Below are positions 63,644-64,000 of a stretch of 64,000 nucleotides of DNA, one piece after another. The stretch is from contig NZ_CP080332.1 of NCBI RefSeq assembly GCF_019456655.1, forward strand, positions 3,348,001-3,412,000, read 5' to 3'. A model generated the notes under the pieces. The model saw only the letters and a list, made by a program, of their open reading frames with translations. It was not told where the DNA came from and did not search any database. This DNA comes from Mycolicibacterium diernhoferi (GTDB lineage: Bacteria > Actinomycetota > Actinomycetes > Mycobacteriales > Mycobacteriaceae). Each line of letters opens with the position of its first letter. The stretch's first letter is position 1. The position numbers and the translations under genes are program-made.

Positions 63644-64000
63644 TTACGCGGTCGCGGTGGCGCACTCCTGTGGGGCGCGCCAAGCGCGCGGCAGCGCCAC
63701 CGCGAGGCCGATCACGCCGAGGATCACCGGAACCAGCAGCGCCGCCCGGTACGAGTCGAGTTGACCGGCGCCGGCCGCCGTCGCCGCCACCTGGACCGCG
63801 GTGGTCGCGGCCAGCCCGATCGCGGCCCCGAACTGGAATGTCGTGTAGAGCAGCCCGCTGGTCAGTCCCTGCGCGGACTCCTCGACACCGTCGGTCGCGG
63901 CGATCGTCAGCGGCCCGTAGGCCAGGGTGAACGCGATGCCGAGCGCCAGCAGGCTGGGCAGCATGCTCAGATACACCCAGTCCCGTTCCACGCCGAGGAA
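63644..64000 (-). CDS. MFS transporter, C-terminal part (5' end outside window)
   Basis: Only the last ~119 residues are in the window; the frame is open to the right edge. Three to four hydrophobic helices with L-G-I-A-F-T-L-A-Y-G-P, G-L-T-S-G-L-L-Y-T-T-F-Q-F-G-A-A-I-G-L-A match the final helices of 14-helix (DHA2-type) drug exporters. Substrate unknown. It converges on the VWA-like gene with 6 bp between. Confidence 0.8.
   Translation of the reverse strand, partial: FLGVERDWVYLSMLPSLLALGIAFTLAYGPLTIAATDGVEESAQGLTSGLLYTTFQFGAAIGLAATTAVQVAATAAGAGQLDSYRAALLVPVILGVIGLAVALPRAWRAPQECATATA
63653..63704. terminator. Possible terminator inside the MFS 3' end
   Basis: An 11-bp inverted repeat CGCGGTGGCGC (63653-63663) / GCGCCACCGCG (63694-63704) encloses a second GCGCGC-CAA-GCGCGC hairpin (63675-63689). 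It begins 16 bp after the VWA-like stop, so it could end that transcript although it lies in the convergent coding sequence. Confidence 0.4.

Overview
The window is GC-rich actinobacterial DNA from a mycobacterium, most likely an environmental fast grower (Mycolicibacterium-like). The evidence is a complete yrbE/mce operon with Mce-associated genes, an alanine/proline-rich Apa antigen, an ndh-ureABCFGD block, a Lon protease of 779 aa (Lon is absent from M. tuberculosis but present in fast growers), and gene order from 32.7 to 63.6 kb that follows M. tuberculosis Rv1869c back to Rv1836c from memory. No tRNA, rRNA, IS element, prophage or CRISPR array was seen.

Region 1 (1-15.35 kb) is an accessory catabolic island for a steroid-like or other polycyclic isoprenoid substrate. 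A rightward group holds an acyl-CoA dehydrogenase end, a SnoaL-like protein, an SDR, an HSL-type esterase and a putative HxD...H oxygenase. A leftward five-gene operon holds a KshA-type Rieske oxygenase, a small four-cysteine protein, a SnoaL-like protein, an SDR and a Y-x-S-type (delta4-(5alpha)-like) flavoprotein. A second KstD-type flavoprotein, a PadR regulator and a four-gene operon (third KstD-type flavoprotein, PaaI thioesterase, DUF35 protein, Ltp/thiolase-like protein without the usual GHP motif) complete it. A near-identical upstream sequence precedes at least two of the rightward units.

Region 2 (15.35-28.65 kb) is a lipid import locus: yrbEA, yrbEB, mceA-F as one tightly overlapping leftward operon, two Mam genes, four small secreted proteins, and an SDR that is divergent from yrbEA. 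Region 1 plus region 2 could form a linked import-and-degradation module.

Region 3 (28.7-41.7 kb) has lon behind an HspR/HAIR-like site, OsmC, TfoX-like and HhH-GPD-like proteins, a ferredoxin reductase, a CoA-transferase/aldehyde dehydrogenase/thiolase-like operon, a CPBP protease, a GlsB-type membrane protein and apa. Region 4 (42.0-50.0 kb) has an SDR-like protein lacking its catalytic Tyr, an LLM flavin enzyme, ndh, the urease operon and a thioesterase. Region 5 (50.1-64.0 kb) has a FhuF-like gene flanked by IdeR-like boxes and preceded by a perfect CRP site, then blaI-blaR, gnd, guaB1 (behind paired palindromes), two CNNM/CorC-type membrane proteins with CBS domains, a conserved protein, glcB, a membrane-anchored VWA-like protein and the end of an MFS transporter. 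The modABC genes that separate apa from the SDR in M. tuberculosis are missing here.
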